This document shows positions 6,161 through 15,025 of a DNA stretch of 64,000 nt, one piece after another. Position 1 is the first letter of the stretch. Every line of letters begins with the position of its first letter. The stretch is from Paenibacillus sp. BSR1-1 (GTDB lineage Bacteria; Bacillota; Bacilli; Bacillales; Cytobacillaceae): contig NZ_JAQMWQ010000004.1 in the NCBI RefSeq assembly GCF_030403775.1, forward strand, positions 1 to 64,000, in the 5' to 3' direction. Made by a program: the position numbers and the translations under genes. Below the pieces are notes generated by a model that worked only from the letters and a program-made list of their open reading frames with translations, made no database searches and was not told the DNA's origin.

Positions 6161-7237
6161 CTATTTTGCAAATCTGCTGATTGAATAACGGTCTATCGGA
6201 ATCGAGGTTTCTCCCTCCAAAATCAACTCCGTCATAAGTGTTCCAATGAGTGGAGAAAGCGTTACGCCACTATGCGTTGCGGCGACATAAAGATTTTCCA
6301 CTCCTGGGATTTTCCCGAGAATCGGAAACCCATCTTCTGGCATGGCCCGGATCCCTGAAAAAGCTCGAACCACCTTCGCTTTTTTCAAGGAAGGGACATA
6401 ATGGACAGCCATATTGGCTGTTTCTTGAATCACATCAAGTGTGGTTGCCCTATTAAACCCTTCTTGTTCCATGGAATAACCAATTAACACCTCACCGTTA
6501 AAAGCCTGTCTTAATCCACTAATCGTATAATTTAAAAAAGGCTTCAAAGGTTCCGTCACAAGAATTTGCCCTCTTAATTGGTTGATCGGAATATTGACAT
6601 CCACCAGCTTCCCTAATTCCCTGGACCATGTTCCGCCAGCAAGAATTAGGTTTTTACAGGAGAACTCCCCCTTTTCTGACACCACAATGAATTTCCCAGG
6701 CATCTTTTGAATTTCGGTTACTTTATTATAGGTAGAGTATTGAACGCCGTTTTTCTTTGCCGCTCTCATATAACGATCCACTAACCGAAAAGGATTCACA
6801 TTGCCGTCGATGGCACTATAGGTCGCACCGACAACATCTGGATTGAGAAATGGCTCTTTTTCAAGTGCCTCTTCCCGAGATAAAACTTTAATCTTTATCC
6901 CAATCTGCTCGTACGCCTCAGCCAGCCGTACAGCCTTTTCACGGTCTGCCTCATTGAAAAACGGTGAAAGACCCCCTGTTCGTTTAAACTCCACATCGCC
7001 GATTTTTTTGGAGAGATACGAGTAAAGCTCGGCGCTATACATACTAAATTCAGCATACCAGGAAGGGGTTTTGTTGTGAACCCATACCCAGGCTTGGGTG
7101 GATCCAGAGGTGCCTGACAATGGGAATTTTTGATCCAGAACAAGAACGGCTTCTTTGGTTTGTTCAGAGAGGTGATAGGCAATACTGCTGCCCACCACCC
7201 CGCCGCCAATAATGATTGTTTCATAACTTCTATCCAA
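6161..7237 (-). CDS. FAD-dependent amine/amino acid oxidase subunit (HcnC/OoxB/DAO type)
   Basis: A 358-residue DAO-fold flavoprotein: IIIGGGVVGSSIAYHLSEQ (FAD-binding GxGxxG, residues 9-14) followed by SGTSGSTQAW, and the C-terminal IRAMPEDGFPILGKIPGVENLYVAATHSG block. It is the probable catalytic subunit that oxidises a secondary amine or D-amino acid. The start is TTG, overlapping the end of the preceding BFD-like gene, which implies translational coupling. With 7238, 7601 and 8679 it forms a four-part complex like hydrogen cyanide synthase, octopine/nopaline oxidase or D-hydroxyproline dehydrogenase. The substrate is not evident. Confidence 0.85.
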   Translation of the reverse strand: MDRSYETIIIGGGVVGSSIAYHLSEQTKEAVLVLDQKFPLSGTSGSTQAWVWVHNKTPSWYAEFSMYSAELYSYLSKKIGDVEFKRTGGLSPFFNEADREKAVRLAEAYEQIGIKIKVLSREEALEKEPFLNPDVVGATYSAIDGNVNPFRLVDRYMRAAKKNGVQYSTYNKVTEIQKMPGKFIVVSEKGEFSCKNLILAGGTWSRELGKLVDVNIPINQLRGQILVTEPLKPFLNYTISGLRQAFNGEVLIGYSMEQEGFNRATTLDVIQETANMAVHYVPSLKKAKVVRAFSGIRAMPEDGFPILGKIPGVENLYVAATHSGVTLSPLIGTLMTELILEGETSIPIDRYSISRFAK

Positions 7238-7576
7238 TTATCTCACCTTCCCATCCTCTAATTCCACCTCATCCATAACTGATTTTACAGATGAAAAGGA
7301 AGTGCTATTCGTAGCTAATGTCTCAAGTTTAATAGGACTTAGCGGCATCCTCATTCGAGGCAGCGGTATCTGGAAATAAGGGGTGTTTGTTTTTTCGTGG
7401 ATCATGGAAGCGACGAGAGAATGGCATATTTTTGATTGGCATGGCCCCATGCCGCACCGTGTTAACCGTTTAATATCATCAAAAGTTGTTGCCCCATTGG
7501 TCAGGACTTCTTCAATTTCTTCGTAACTAATTTCTTCACATCGACAAATTATCGTGCTTTTATCCAATTCATTCAC
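7238..7576 (-). CDS. BFD-like [2Fe-2S] subunit
   Basis: The 112-residue protein carries the BFD-like iron-sulfur motif: IICRCEE (Cys-x-Cys) and TRCGMGPCQSKIC. In most HcnB/OoxA-type proteins this domain is the C-terminal part of the NAD/FAD subunit; here it is a separate gene between the two flavoprotein genes. It starts with GTG after AGAAGG and abuts both neighbours. It probably passes electrons between the two flavin subunits. The last 45 residues have no recognisable motif. Confidence 0.85.
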   Translation of the reverse strand: MNELDKSTIICRCEEISYEEIEEVLTNGATTFDDIKRLTRCGMGPCQSKICHSLVASMIHEKTNTPYFQIPLPRMRMPLSPIKLETLATNSTSFSSVKSVMDEVELEDGKVR

Positions 7577-7600
7577 CTTCTGTCTCTTTATCTTTTTGAA

Positions 7601-8689
7601 TTAAGAGAGGAATTGTTCCTTTATCACCGGATGAGCGAAGTTTTCCATATGCCGGTTTCTTGCCTCCCAGATGTTTGGGTTGTACTTCGTTTCAAGAATC
7701 TCCAGCTCTTTCCAAAGGAAGTCCTTTTCTTCATCTGCAATGGTCTTAGTTATGGCCCCAACGGCTTCACATACGTTAATGCCTGCCAGCATACCCGTTA
7801 CTAATAGGACTCCCTGTGTACTAATTCCAGCGGCATTCCCTGCTAAAAAAATATCTTGACGGTCGGTTTGAAATTGGTGATTGTATTGTGGAACCCAGCC
7901 TCCGAGTTCTTTTTGATATCCAAAGGAACAACCCAGCTGGTAAAAGATATCAAGGATTGGAGATCTTCCCCCATCAACACAAACCAAATCCACTTTTTCG
8001 GTTAAAACTCGTGTCCCAATCTCGATTTCAATTTCTTCTACAGCACCCATTCCCCTAGCTTCCTTGATAAAAGAATCTAAATAGATGGGAATGCCCATTT
8101 TTTTTACCTGCTCTATTTTTTCTAAATCCCTAGAAAGAATGCCGGCATTCTTTTCGATAAAGCCCTTGACGTGAACTCCTACTTCAGAAAGCTGCAGGGC
8201 AGCATCCAAGGCAAAATCACTGGATCCTACGATTACTGCCTCCTTGCCTGGCTGAACAAAATCCCTATTAATCATAGTTTGCGCCGCTCCGATGGTCATC
8301 ACCCCTGGGAGCGTCCATTTTGGAAAAGCGACCGCATTTTCTGCCGCTCCAGTAGCCACAATGATTTTCTTCGCTTTAACTGCAAATACGTCTTGCTCAT
8401 CTGTAATGCCTACACTGCCATCCTTGTAAAAACCAATGACCCGGTGGCCTAGCAAATAACGAATATCGTATTCTTCTAACTGTTTGGTTAAATGGGCTGC
8501 CAATTCAAACCCTCGCATCGACTGAAACGATGAAGGTAAGGAAGGAATCACTTGCGTTTGCTGGTTTAATTGTCCACCCATTGTTATAGATTCATCTACA
8601 ATGGTTACGTCTAATCCCTTCGAAGCCATTTCAAAGGCAGCCGCAAGACCAGCCGGACCGGCACCAATTATTAGAATATCAGTCTCCAC
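7601..8689 (-). CDS. NAD(P)/FAD-dependent oxidoreductase subunit (HcnB/OoxA N-terminal type)
   Basis: A 362-residue pyridine-nucleotide-disulfide-type flavoprotein: ILIIGAGPAGLAAAFEMA (FAD Rossmann, residues 5-22), ATGAAENAVAFPKWTLPGVMTIGAAQT, a second Rossmann region around AVIVGSSDFALDAALQL, and the FAD-closing DIFLAGNAAGIS. The C-terminal BFD-like domain of longer relatives is absent and encoded next door. The start is GTG, 11 bases inside the end of the ferredoxin-like gene and 9 after AAGGAGG. It likely accepts electrons from the DAO-type subunit. Confidence 0.87.
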   Translation of the reverse strand: METDILIIGAGPAGLAAAFEMASKGLDVTIVDESITMGGQLNQQTQVIPSLPSSFQSMRGFELAAHLTKQLEEYDIRYLLGHRVIGFYKDGSVGITDEQDVFAVKAKKIIVATGAAENAVAFPKWTLPGVMTIGAAQTMINRDFVQPGKEAVIVGSSDFALDAALQLSEVGVHVKGFIEKNAGILSRDLEKIEQVKKMGIPIYLDSFIKEARGMGAVEEIEIEIGTRVLTEKVDLVCVDGGRSPILDIFYQLGCSFGYQKELGGWVPQYNHQFQTDRQDIFLAGNAAGISTQGVLLVTGMLAGINVCEAVGAITKTIADEEKDFLWKELEILETKYNPNIWEARNRHMENFAHPVIKEQFLS

Positions 8690-9002
8690 AGAACTCCCTC
8701 CTTACGTCCGGATCTTCATCATTCAGATAGATTTTCATTCCTTCTTCCACTTTGACCATGCAGGTTCGGACATGATCTTCCCCATTTACCGTCATATAGC
8801 AGCTGCAGCATCTCCCCCTTGTGCAAAAAAGACCTCTGGGCTGGACCAAATTTCTACTTAACCCCAGCCTTTTAATATCATTAGCCATTAAGGCCGCCGC
8901 AACGGTTTGCTGTTCATAAGCTTTATAGGGCTGATCATTAAAATAGATTGTCACTGGTTTATGAAGCTGCCCGCCTAATATAGGATGATGTTGAATATGC
9001 AT
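8679..9002 (-). CDS. [2Fe-2S] ferredoxin-like subunit (HcnA type)
   Basis: A 107-residue protein beginning MHIQHHPILGG, with PVTIYFNDQPYKAYEQQTVAAALMAND and a Cys cluster FCTRGRCCSCYM (C-x4-C-x2-C) plus a later RTC, the plant-type [2Fe-2S] set of HcnA-like proteins. The start at 9002 is preferred over longer frames because AGAAGG lies just before it and because it avoids overlap with the permease gene ending at 9019. First enzyme gene of the dehydrogenase part of the operon. Confidence 0.85.
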   Translation of the reverse strand: MHIQHHPILGGQLHKPVTIYFNDQPYKAYEQQTVAAALMANDIKRLGLSRNLVQPRGLFCTRGRCCSCYMTVNGEDHVRTCMVKVEEGMKIYLNDEDPDVRREFCGD

Positions 9003-9018
9003 TACAAACACCTTCTTC

Positions 9019-9819
9019 TTAATTTTTCGACGAAAACACTTTTCCAACACCAAGGATTCTTTCAATTACCACCATTAAGATAACGGTTAGTAAAATCATG
9101 ATGCTGGATACCGATGTAATGATCGGATCATATTGGTATTGCATATAGGTATATATACGTACCGGCAGGGTGACGACATCAGTGCTGACAATGAACAAAG
9201 CGACAGTTAAATCGTCAAATGAGGTAATAAAGGCAAAAATAGCCCCTGCAATTACGCCTGATTTTATGACAGGGAGAGTAATTTGAAAAAAAACTCTAAG
9301 TCTTCCAGCCCCCAAATTCTTGGCGGCCAGTTCAATCGACCGGTCGAAACCTACCAGGCTTGCCACAACCAATCTCATCACAAATGGGATCGTCAAGATA
9401 AAATGCCCGATCACTAACGCAACGGGACTTGCTGCCAAGCCAATCCAGGAAAAAAACTGCAGTAAAGCTACCCCAAATACGACAGATGGAATCAATAAGG
9501 GAGACCCAATTAATTGGGTAACGGCTGTTTTTCCTCTAAACTCATACCGAACAACAGCGATCGAAGCCATTGTTCCGATGATTGTCGAAATAACCGAAGT
9601 TCCTAATGCGACCATGATACTTAGGGTGAAGGACTGCATAAACTCTGGATGATTAATCAGCTCTGCATACCACCGGAGCGTAATCCCTTTGGGAGGAAAG
9701 ACGATGTACTCCGTTGTGGTTAGGGATGATAATAGAACCACTACAATTGGGGCAGCCAGAAAAATGTAGACAAGGATACAAAAGAAATTCAAGCAGGCTT
9801 TTGGTAATACCTTTCTCAT
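9019..9819 (-). CDS. ABC transporter permease, PotC-like
   Basis: A 266-residue membrane protein with about six hydrophobic segments and the permease EAA loop ELAAKNLGAGRLRVFFQITLP, where the coupling helix meets the ATPase. It belongs to the spermidine/putrescine/2-aminoethylphosphonate/ferric group of binding-protein-dependent systems. It overlaps the upstream permease gene by 4 bases (ATGA), typical of tight coupling. Confidence 0.88.
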   Translation of the reverse strand: MRKVLPKACLNFFCILVYIFLAAPIVVVLLSSLTTTEYIVFPPKGITLRWYAELINHPEFMQSFTLSIMVALGTSVISTIIGTMASIAVVRYEFRGKTAVTQLIGSPLLIPSVVFGVALLQFFSWIGLAASPVALVIGHFILTIPFVMRLVVASLVGFDRSIELAAKNLGAGRLRVFFQITLPVIKSGVIAGAIFAFITSFDDLTVALFIVSTDVVTLPVRIYTYMQYQYDPIITSVSSIMILLTVILMVVIERILGVGKVFSSKN

Positions 9820-10739
9820 TGAATGGCCACTCCTTTTTCAGATTTGGTCAGTAATTTGCTATAAATAATAATGGTAATCGTAGCAATAAAGATGAGCAGG
9901 AAGCCGATAGCTGAACCAAAAGGCCAATTCAAAATGGTCGAAACCTGTTCATATGTAAGGAACGACATCACCTTCACCTGAGGCCCTCCAAGAATGGCCG
10001 GAGTAACAAAGGAACTCACTGCTAGGCTGAAAACCATGACCGAACCAGCAAAGATACCTGGCAAGGTCAGCGGCAAAATAACGGAAAAGAAAGTTCGAAT
10101 AGGTCCTGCACCAAGATTTTGCGAAGCTCTGATGATACTAGGATCAATTCTTTCAAGTGATCCCATAATGCTTAACACCATGTATGGAAATAAAACGTGA
10201 ACCATACCAATCACAACGCTGAACTCTGTATACAGTAAGGTAAGCGGCTTATCAATCAAGCCCAACTTCATCAGGGCGTTATTCACAACCCCATTATTGG
10301 ATAACAAAATGACCCAGCCATAACAACGGATAACCATGCTAATTAACAACGGTGACAAGACGAGGAGAGTTAAATAATTTTTCATTCTTCCTCTAACTTT
10401 CGTAATCTGATAGGCTACTGGATAAGAAATGACAACCGCAGCCAATGTTGTGATTAAGGCGATTTTAACTGTTCTCCATAAGACTCCGAGATAAAATTGA
10501 TCGGTAATAAACTTCGCATAGTTCTGAAGGGTCCAGTCATGACCAATTCCTGTGGCTGCATCGAAGTTCTTAAAGCTTGTGATAAAAAGAAAAACCAATG
10601 GAAGCAGAAAGAAAAAAAGAAAAATACTGAGCGCTGGAAGTAATAATAACCACGAATCAAGCCTTTTCTTCGACTTTTTCTTTTTCATTTGCTTGAATTG
10701 AATATCTTGTTCCTGATTCATTTCCAGTTCAGCCTGCAT
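9816..10739 (-). CDS. ABC transporter permease, PotB-like
   Basis: A 307-residue permease. A charged Lys-rich cytoplasmic N-terminus (residues 1-28) precedes the first helix (WLLLLPALSIFLFFFLLPLV). The EAA loop is RASQNLGAGPIRTFFSVILP. It forms the membrane channel with the PotC-like partner and is energised by the ATPase encoded at 10751-11812. Confidence 0.88.
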   Translation of the reverse strand: MQAELEMNQEQDIQFKQMKKKKSKKRLDSWLLLLPALSIFLFFFLLPLVFLFITSFKNFDAATGIGHDWTLQNYAKFITDQFYLGVLWRTVKIALITTLAAVVISYPVAYQITKVRGRMKNYLTLLVLSPLLISMVIRCYGWVILLSNNGVVNNALMKLGLIDKPLTLLYTEFSVVIGMVHVLFPYMVLSIMGSLERIDPSIIRASQNLGAGPIRTFFSVILPLTLPGIFAGSVMVFSLAVSSFVTPAILGGPQVKVMSFLTYEQVSTILNWPFGSAIGFLLIFIATITIIIYSKLLTKSEKGVAIQ

Positions 10740-10750
10740 TCGAAATCACC

Positions 10751-11812
10751 TCACTTTTTAGTTGCTAATAGTTCCTCTGGATTCCACACTGCCAATACGT
10801 CCTGCCCTTCAATTATTTGATCGGGGTTTAGAACAGTATTGGAAATGTCCGCAATAAACTGTTGATCTTTTAGTTGTAATATATATCGCGTTTTTGCACC
10901 TAAAAACATTTTTCTTTCCACCCGAACACGAAGTCCCTCGCTATGTTCTTGATAGATTTGGATTTTTTCAGGTCTCAGATAAAAGTCAATCAAAGTATCT
11001 TTCGTACCAGGACAAGATAGGACCTGGTGATAGCCATCAAAAGAGACCTTGCATTGGTTCCCGCTGAACGTTTCTACCACATGGCCTTGAATCTGATTCA
11101 CTTCTCCAATAAACCTCGAAACAAAATCGGTTTGAGGGTGGTTATAAATGGCCACTGGGGTGTCAACCTGCTCAATTCTCCCCTCATACATAACCGCGAT
11201 CCGGTCTGAAATAGCCAGTGCTTCTTCCTGGTCATGGGTAACAAATATGGTGGTAATGCCCACCTTTTTTTGAATATCCACGATTTCTTCACGCATTTCC
11301 TGCCGCAGCTTGGCATCCAGGTTACTTAATGGTTCATCAAGGAGCAGCACTTTTGGTTTGATGACTAAGGCTCTAGCCAAAGAAACGCGCTGTTGCTGTC
11401 CGCCGGAAAGCTCTTTCGGGTACCGTTTTTCATACCCGGATAATCGGACCATTTCTAGCGCTTCCAACACACGTTGATTGATTTCACTTTTAGGGACTTT
11501 GCGAAGTTTAAGTCCATAGGCCACATTGTCAAACACGGTCATGTGGGGAAAAAGAGCATAGTTTTGAAAAACCATGCCCATTTCTCTTTTGTTGGGAGGA
11601 AGCAGGTGAACAGGTTTCCCGTCCACCACAATACTTCCTCCATCAACATCCAAAAAGCCTGCAATCATATTTAGCGTCGTAGTCTTGCCGCATCCTGAAG
11701 GACCAAGAAAGGAAACAAGCTCACCCTTCTTGATTTCCAGGTTCATCTTTTTGACGACTTCTGTTTTATTAAACGTCTTCACTACATTTTCAAGGCATAA
11801 ATAGCTCATCAT
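10751..11812 (-). CDS. ABC transporter ATP-binding protein, PotA-like
   Basis: A 353-residue ATPase with Walker A (GPSGCGKTT), Q-loop (FQNYALFPHMTV), signature LSGGQQQR, Walker B (LLLDEPLSNLD) and H-loop (VTHDQEEA), plus a C-terminal TOBE/OB domain of about 110 residues typical of PotA/FbpC/UgpC proteins. Second gene of the operon, 12 bases after the binding-protein gene. Confidence 0.92.
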   Translation of the reverse strand: MMSYLCLENVVKTFNKTEVVKKMNLEIKKGELVSFLGPSGCGKTTTLNMIAGFLDVDGGSIVVDGKPVHLLPPNKREMGMVFQNYALFPHMTVFDNVAYGLKLRKVPKSEINQRVLEALEMVRLSGYEKRYPKELSGGQQQRVSLARALVIKPKVLLLDEPLSNLDAKLRQEMREEIVDIQKKVGITTIFVTHDQEEALAISDRIAVMYEGRIEQVDTPVAIYNHPQTDFVSRFIGEVNQIQGHVVETFSGNQCKVSFDGYHQVLSCPGTKDTLIDFYLRPEKIQIYQEHSEGLRVRVERKMFLGAKTRYILQLKDQQFIADISNTVLNPDQIIEGQDVLAVWNPEELLATKK

Positions 11813-11824
11813 ATCACCCCTTCA

Positions 11825-12907
11825 TTAATGGGCCACTTCAATTTCTTTGTTTGCTCTCTCTGTCCACTCGGATCGTTTTTGATTTACATATTCCCAATCT
11901 ACCTTCACGAGCTTCGAAATTTCATCTTGTCCATAAATAATTTTGTCTAAAATATCGCCACTTAGTTTCACGTTCTTATTTACCGGACCATCAAACAAGG
12001 AATTAGCAAATTCTGTTTGTACACCTTCACTTAAAACATAATTAACAAATTTCTGTGCAAGTTCTTGATGCGGAGCATTTTTAACGACACTAACAGTCGA
12101 CATCAATGCAGGTGCGCCTTCTTTCGGAATGACAAACTCAATAGGGAATCCTGACTGTTTTAACGTGAATACCCTGCTGCTTCCCCATGCGCTGGCAACC
12201 GTCTGTCCCTGCAAAAAGTAATTGGATACATCTGCTGTTTTATCAAAGGTCACGGCATTTTTAGCAATCTCTTTTAGTTTGTCAAATCCAGGTTCAATAT
12301 TTTTTTCATCACCGCCATTTGCTTTGGCAGCCATAAGAAGCATGTGGACTCCGTAAGTATTAGAGATGGATGGTAAGACAAGTTTTCCTTTGTACTTAGG
12401 ATCTGCTAAATCATTCCAAGATGTGACGGGGTCCCACTTGTTATCCTCGAAAACCTTTTTATTAAAAGCAAGTCCTGTGGTAATAATCCCAAAACCAACA
12501 CCGACATTGTCCTTATCCTTGGCAATATCATAGACATTGGCTAAGTTCGTAACAATTTTTTCATCTAATGGTGCAAGCAGGCCGAAGGATTTTGCCTGTG
12601 CTTGAGGGCCGTCGTCGATGAAGGCTACATCAATTTGCGGTTTAGCCTTTTGTGCTTGCAGCTTGGATACGGTATCAACAGAGCTTCCGGTAATATACTG
12701 GACCTTGACACCAAATTCCTTTTCAAATTTAGGGATAACGGTTTCCTTCATTTTTTTCTCATAGCTACCACCGTATGCCGCCAATACCAAAGTTTTGTCA
12801 GCTTTTCCCGCAGTTTCTTTGGAGGTGCTGCCTGTTTCACTACTACATGCAGATACAACAACTAGCAATAAACAAATGAACCCAAAAAGCAACGTTTTTC
12901 TCTTCAT
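11825..12907 (-). CDS. ABC transporter substrate-binding lipoprotein, PotD-like
   Basis: A 360-residue exported lipoprotein with the signal peptide MKRKTLLFGFICLLLVVVSA and lipid-anchored Cys21. The mature part (LVLAAYGGSYEKKMKETVIPKFEKEFG) is of the polyamine/opine/2-aminoethylphosphonate binding class. It is the first gene of the transporter-dehydrogenase operon and so probably defines its substrate: a small cationic or zwitterionic compound such as an amine, opine or D-amino acid. Expression is probably controlled by the GntR regulator upstream (13126-13842) through repeats at 13056-13093. Confidence 0.88.
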   Translation of the reverse strand: MKRKTLLFGFICLLLVVVSACSSETGSTSKETAGKADKTLVLAAYGGSYEKKMKETVIPKFEKEFGVKVQYITGSSVDTVSKLQAQKAKPQIDVAFIDDGPQAQAKSFGLLAPLDEKIVTNLANVYDIAKDKDNVGVGFGIITTGLAFNKKVFEDNKWDPVTSWNDLADPKYKGKLVLPSISNTYGVHMLLMAAKANGGDEKNIEPGFDKLKEIAKNAVTFDKTADVSNYFLQGQTVASAWGSSRVFTLKQSGFPIEFVIPKEGAPALMSTVSVVKNAPHQELAQKFVNYVLSEGVQTEFANSLFDGPVNKNVKLSGDILDKIIYGQDEISKLVKVDWEYVNQKRSEWTERANKEIEVAH

Positions 12908-13055
12908 CCTAATTCCTCCTCATTTCATTTCATTTTTTTTGGCTTTGTGAGCTTGAAGGGTATTTATAACTGTTTCACTCCCCCTTTTCAACGTAGGACA
13001 ACATTTTTATATCAATATAATATTGCCAATTTTCAGAAATTAACTATTAAAAAAA

Positions 13056-13093
13056 TATAATATTATAATCTTTTAAGATATAATATTATAACT
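13056..13093. promoter_or_regulatory. Two operator-like repeats before the transport/dehydrogenase operon
   Basis: TATAATATTATAA occurs at 13056-13068 and again at 13079-13091, 23 bases apart (about two helical turns), in the 218-base gap between the regulator stop and the binding-protein start. The core ATAATATTAT is palindromic. A third copy is upstream of the regulator gene (13860-13872). Confidence 0.5.
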
Positions 13094-13125
13094 TTATAGT
13101 TTAAAAAATTTTCGTTTATCTATGT

Positions 13126-13842
13126 TTAAAAATTGATTTCTGTGTAGTAAGTGGTTTTATCCTGGCGGTCATAAAATTTCGAGTACTCAATGATCTCTCC
13201 TTGTTTCGTGTAGGTTAACCTCTCCCATTTAAAAACGGGTGTACCGGATGCAATTTGGAGCCTTTCTGCTTTTTCCCCTTCGGCAATATATGGTTTCACA
13301 ATTAATTTGGCCCTGCCTAAGGAAACATGAAATTTTTTTCTTAGAATATTGTAAATAAGTTCATTATTAATATCATCAGGTGTGAGACCGGGACAAATTT
13401 CGTATGGAAGATAGGTATATTCAAGGGTTACTGGTTCATGTTTATCGATCTTTACTCGCTTGATCTTAAAGATTTTTGTTTTTGGATTCAAACCCAGCTT
13501 TTCGGCCACCTCATTATCTGAATCTTCAATAGAAAAACTGATTAATTCATGAGGATGTTCCTCTTCATCCGTTGTTAATGAAAATATGGCGTTGATGTCT
13601 TGTTCATTTGTGGAGCCAGCAACAAAAGTCCCTTTGCCTCTCTGTCTATATAGATATCCTTTATTTACTAGTTCAATTACTGCTCGTTTCACTGTAATCG
13701 TACTTACATCAAAAAGCTCAGCTAATTCATTCTCTGTCGGCAGCTGGTAGCCTACATCCCATTGCTTGGACATGATTTTCTCTTCAAGCACCTGTTCCAC
13801 CTGTCGATAAAGAGGTGCGTGATTATTTTTATCAATTTTCAT
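13126..13842 (-). CDS. GntR family regulator, HutC subfamily
   Basis: A 238-residue repressor-type protein. The N-terminal winged helix (residues 7-75: APLYRQVEQVLEEKI, LPTENELAELFDVSTITVKRAV, RQRGKGTFV) binds DNA. The C-terminal UTRA effector domain (about 90-235) ends with FKWERLTYTKQGEIIEYSKFYDR. It lies just upstream of the transporter-dehydrogenase operon on the same strand and probably responds to its substrate. Copies of TATAATATTATAA lie on both sides of the gene, and a cre-like site is at 13958-13971, so catabolite control is also possible. Confidence 0.9.
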   Translation of the reverse strand: MKIDKNNHAPLYRQVEQVLEEKIMSKQWDVGYQLPTENELAELFDVSTITVKRAVIELVNKGYLYRQRGKGTFVAGSTNEQDINAIFSLTTDEEEHPHELISFSIEDSDNEVAEKLGLNPKTKIFKIKRVKIDKHEPVTLEYTYLPYEICPGLTPDDINNELIYNILRKKFHVSLGRAKLIVKPYIAEGEKAERLQIASGTPVFKWERLTYTKQGEIIEYSKFYDRQDKTTYYTEINF

Positions 13843-13859
13843 GATTTAGTCACCTTTTT

Positions 13860-13890
13860 TATAATATTATAACTTTATAATCTTATACTA
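13860..13890. promoter_or_regulatory. Operator-like repeat upstream of the GntR gene
   Basis: TATAATATTATAACTTTATA begins here and repeats the downstream copy at 13079-13098; it is followed by a related TATAATCTTATAC. It lies about 20 bases before the regulator's start codon, a position suited to autorepression. Confidence 0.5.
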
Positions 13891-13957
13891 TTTACATTAA
13901 TTATATATAATTTACCTCCCTTTCAAATAGTTGTCAATATTTTTTGAATATTTTGTA

Positions 13958-13971
13958 TTAAAACGTTTTCA
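13958..13971. promoter_or_regulatory. cre-like site (CcpA) upstream of the GntR gene
   Basis: The minus strand reads TGAAAACGTTTTAA, 13 of 14 positions of the cre consensus TGWAANCGNTNWCA. It lies 116 bases upstream of the GntR start and directly after the epimerase stop codon. Confidence 0.35.
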
Positions 13972-14853
13972 TTAAGTGAATTTCATTTTATACTCAGCCT
14001 TGAAGGTTTCTCCTGTGTGAAGCTTATTTATTCCAAACTTTTCCTTCAAATTCCCGGTTGTATGATGGGTATCGGCAATGCCGTACCACGGCTCAATGCA
14101 AACAAACGGCGCCATCGTACCATCCGTTTCATTAAATTTCGACCAAATCCCAACAAATGGGAAATCCACGAACATGACCTCCACTCCGTGATTAGATCTA
14201 TTAGAAATCAGGGAAATTTGATTGATATTACTGTAAACAAGAGCATCATGGGCAAATATAGAAGCTTTTAGCTGCATCGATGAGATATCATTAGCCGTTC
14301 CTTTCTCATGTAAAAGGGAATTCTTAAGCTCATATTCCATCACATTCTTATTAGCAGCAGGAGTAAAGTGCAAACTATAGTCCTCTATCACTTCATTTTC
14401 TACAAGCGGAAGCCTAAAGGCAGGATGGGCACCTATGGAAAAAAACATCTCTTCTCGGTTTTCATTGGCGATTTCCCATTGAACACTAAGGGAGTCCTCT
14501 TTAAGCAAATAGCGAATAATCGCTTTAAATTCGTAAGGATAAATTTCAACGAAGCGTCCAGCTGATTCAAACACAAAAGAAACGGTAGTTGTTGTTTGCG
14601 TTTCCACATTGAATTCAACATCACGCAAAAATCCATGCTGTGACATCTTGTAGGTTTGACCATTCAGATGATAGTGATCCTCCTTTAACCGGCCAACAAT
14701 CGGAAATAGGACCGGAGAAACACGCCCCCAGTAGGCGCTGTCCCCTGTCCACATATAGTCCAGTCCATTTTTCTTATGCTTCACTTTTCGTACTTCTGCT
14801 CCATTCCTTGCCATATCTACCTGCAGCCAATCATTTTCAATGATGATCATCAT
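13972..14853 (-). CDS. Aldose 1-epimerase family protein (GalM/LacX-like)
   Basis: The 293-residue beta-sandwich protein has the LacX-type features GAEVRKVKHKKNGLDYMWTGD, the active-site block SVQWEIANENREEMFFSIGAHPAFRLP (His of GAHPAF) and CIEPWYGIADT with the catalytic Glu near the C-terminus. Relatives mutarotate aldose hexoses or hexose phosphates in the cytoplasm. The gene is on the same strand as the GntR operon, 130 bases upstream, but is probably a separate unit. Confidence 0.85.
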   Translation of the reverse strand: MMIIIENDWLQVDMARNGAEVRKVKHKKNGLDYMWTGDSAYWGRVSPVLFPIVGRLKEDHYHLNGQTYKMSQHGFLRDVEFNVETQTTTTVSFVFESAGRFVEIYPYEFKAIIRYLLKEDSLSVQWEIANENREEMFFSIGAHPAFRLPLVENEVIEDYSLHFTPAANKNVMEYELKNSLLHEKGTANDISSMQLKASIFAHDALVYSNINQISLISNRSNHGVEVMFVDFPFVGIWSKFNETDGTMAPFVCIEPWYGIADTHHTTGNLKEKFGINKLHTGETFKAEYKMKFT

Positions 14854-14997
14854 ATATCCCTCATCTCGTAAAGAGTGTCTCTATATGAATGTTTACCAAT
14901 GAAGTTAGCGATATTCCTTAGACCTTGTATTTTCGGAAAGAATGTTGGTGAAAATTTTTAATAATTAAGTTTTTTCATGTATACTCCGATGTAAAAT

Positions 14998-15025
14998 AAA
15001 AGCCTCCTTTATGGAAGGCTAATTT
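14998..15025 (-). terminator. Terminator of the 15009 gene
   Basis: On the minus strand AGCCTTCC pairs with GGAGGCT followed by TTTTATTTT. The 5' arm overlaps the last codons and stop of the 15009-15581 gene. Confidence 0.65.
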
